Both the position numbers and the translations under genes were made by a program. From CAYRUP01 sp964578975 (GTDB taxonomy: Bacteria > Pseudomonadota > Gammaproteobacteria > DSM-16500), in contig CAZOFA010000098.1 of NCBI GenBank assembly GCA_964578975.1, forward strand, positions 1-6,363: a stretch of 6,363 nt of DNA, given 5' to 3'. Below the pieces are notes generated by a model. The model saw only the letters and a list, made by a program, of their open reading frames with translations, had not been told where the DNA came from and ran no database searches. The stretch's first letter is position 1, and every line of letters starts with the position of its first letter. Positions 6,338-6,363 of this stretch are shown here, one piece after another.

Positions 6338-6363
6338 CCCTTCGAGACGCGCCCTTCGAGACG
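6338..6363. repeat. Short tandem repeat CCCTTCGAGACGCG, cut by the window edge
   Basis: CCCTTCGAGACGCG (6338-6351) is followed directly by a second copy, CCCTTCGAGACG (6352-6363), where the window ends. It begins one base after the mtaD stop. From memory, CCTTCGAGACG sequences are often found as parts of dispersed intergenic palindromic repeats in proteobacterial genomes, usually with a CTCCTCAGG-like partner. That partner would lie beyond the edge, so the element type is inferred. No terminator for mtaD is visible before it. Confidence 0.7.

Noticed and set aside
6338..6363. CRISPR-like repeat
   Set aside because: The two copies are directly adjacent with no spacer and the unit is too short; it fits a dispersed intergenic repeat better.

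Overview
The window holds five complete or near-complete genes in two divergent blocks, plus odd sequence at both edges. The visible proteins (XylA and XylB close to the enterobacterial type, and an MtaD-type deaminase), the moderately AT-rich coding sequence, and a CCCTTCGAGACG-type repeat at the right edge suggest a gammaproteobacterium. Legionellales or a relative is a guess, not a demonstrated assignment.

Minus-strand block (180-4354). This is a compact D-xylose operon read right to left: an MFS sugar/H+ symporter, then xylB (xylulokinase) after a 6-nt gap, then xylA (xylose isomerase) overlapping xylB by 4 nt (ATGA). Together they would import xylose, isomerise it to D-xylulose and phosphorylate it to D-xylulose 5-phosphate for the pentose phosphate pathway. 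All catalytic and metal-binding residues I can place are intact. No regulator gene is present in the window.

Divergent control region (4355-4532). This 178-nt spacer holds a perfect TATAAT -10 box for the xyl operon. Just downstream of the predicted start lies a 23-bp inverted repeat (9-bp arms, 8 of 9 paired), placed as a repressor operator would be. Facing the other way are a TTGACT-N17-TGG-TAATAT promoter with a perfect TGACT-TAT-AGTCA palindrome inside it, and a weaker second promoter.

Plus-strand block (4533-6336). First is a small unrecognised exported protein of 138 aa with a signal peptide and four cysteines. After a 70-nt gap comes mtaD, a metal-dependent 5-methylthioadenosine / S-adenosylhomocysteine deaminase. 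Neither has an obvious link to xylose use.

Edges. Bases 1 to about 165 differ from the rest: GC-rich, with homopolymer runs, and containing the first 13 codons of another minus-strand gene with GC-ending codons. That start has a near-ideal Shine-Dalgarno site lying in the loop of a perfect 8-bp hairpin. This could be a transferred neighbour or an assembly join. The last 26 bases are a tandem copy of a short repeat of a kind often dispersed through genomes, probably where the assembly stopped. I see no mobile element, CRISPR array, tRNA or rRNA, and no convincing new multi-gene system. The most open items are the orphan exported protein, the putative operator and the left-edge hairpin.
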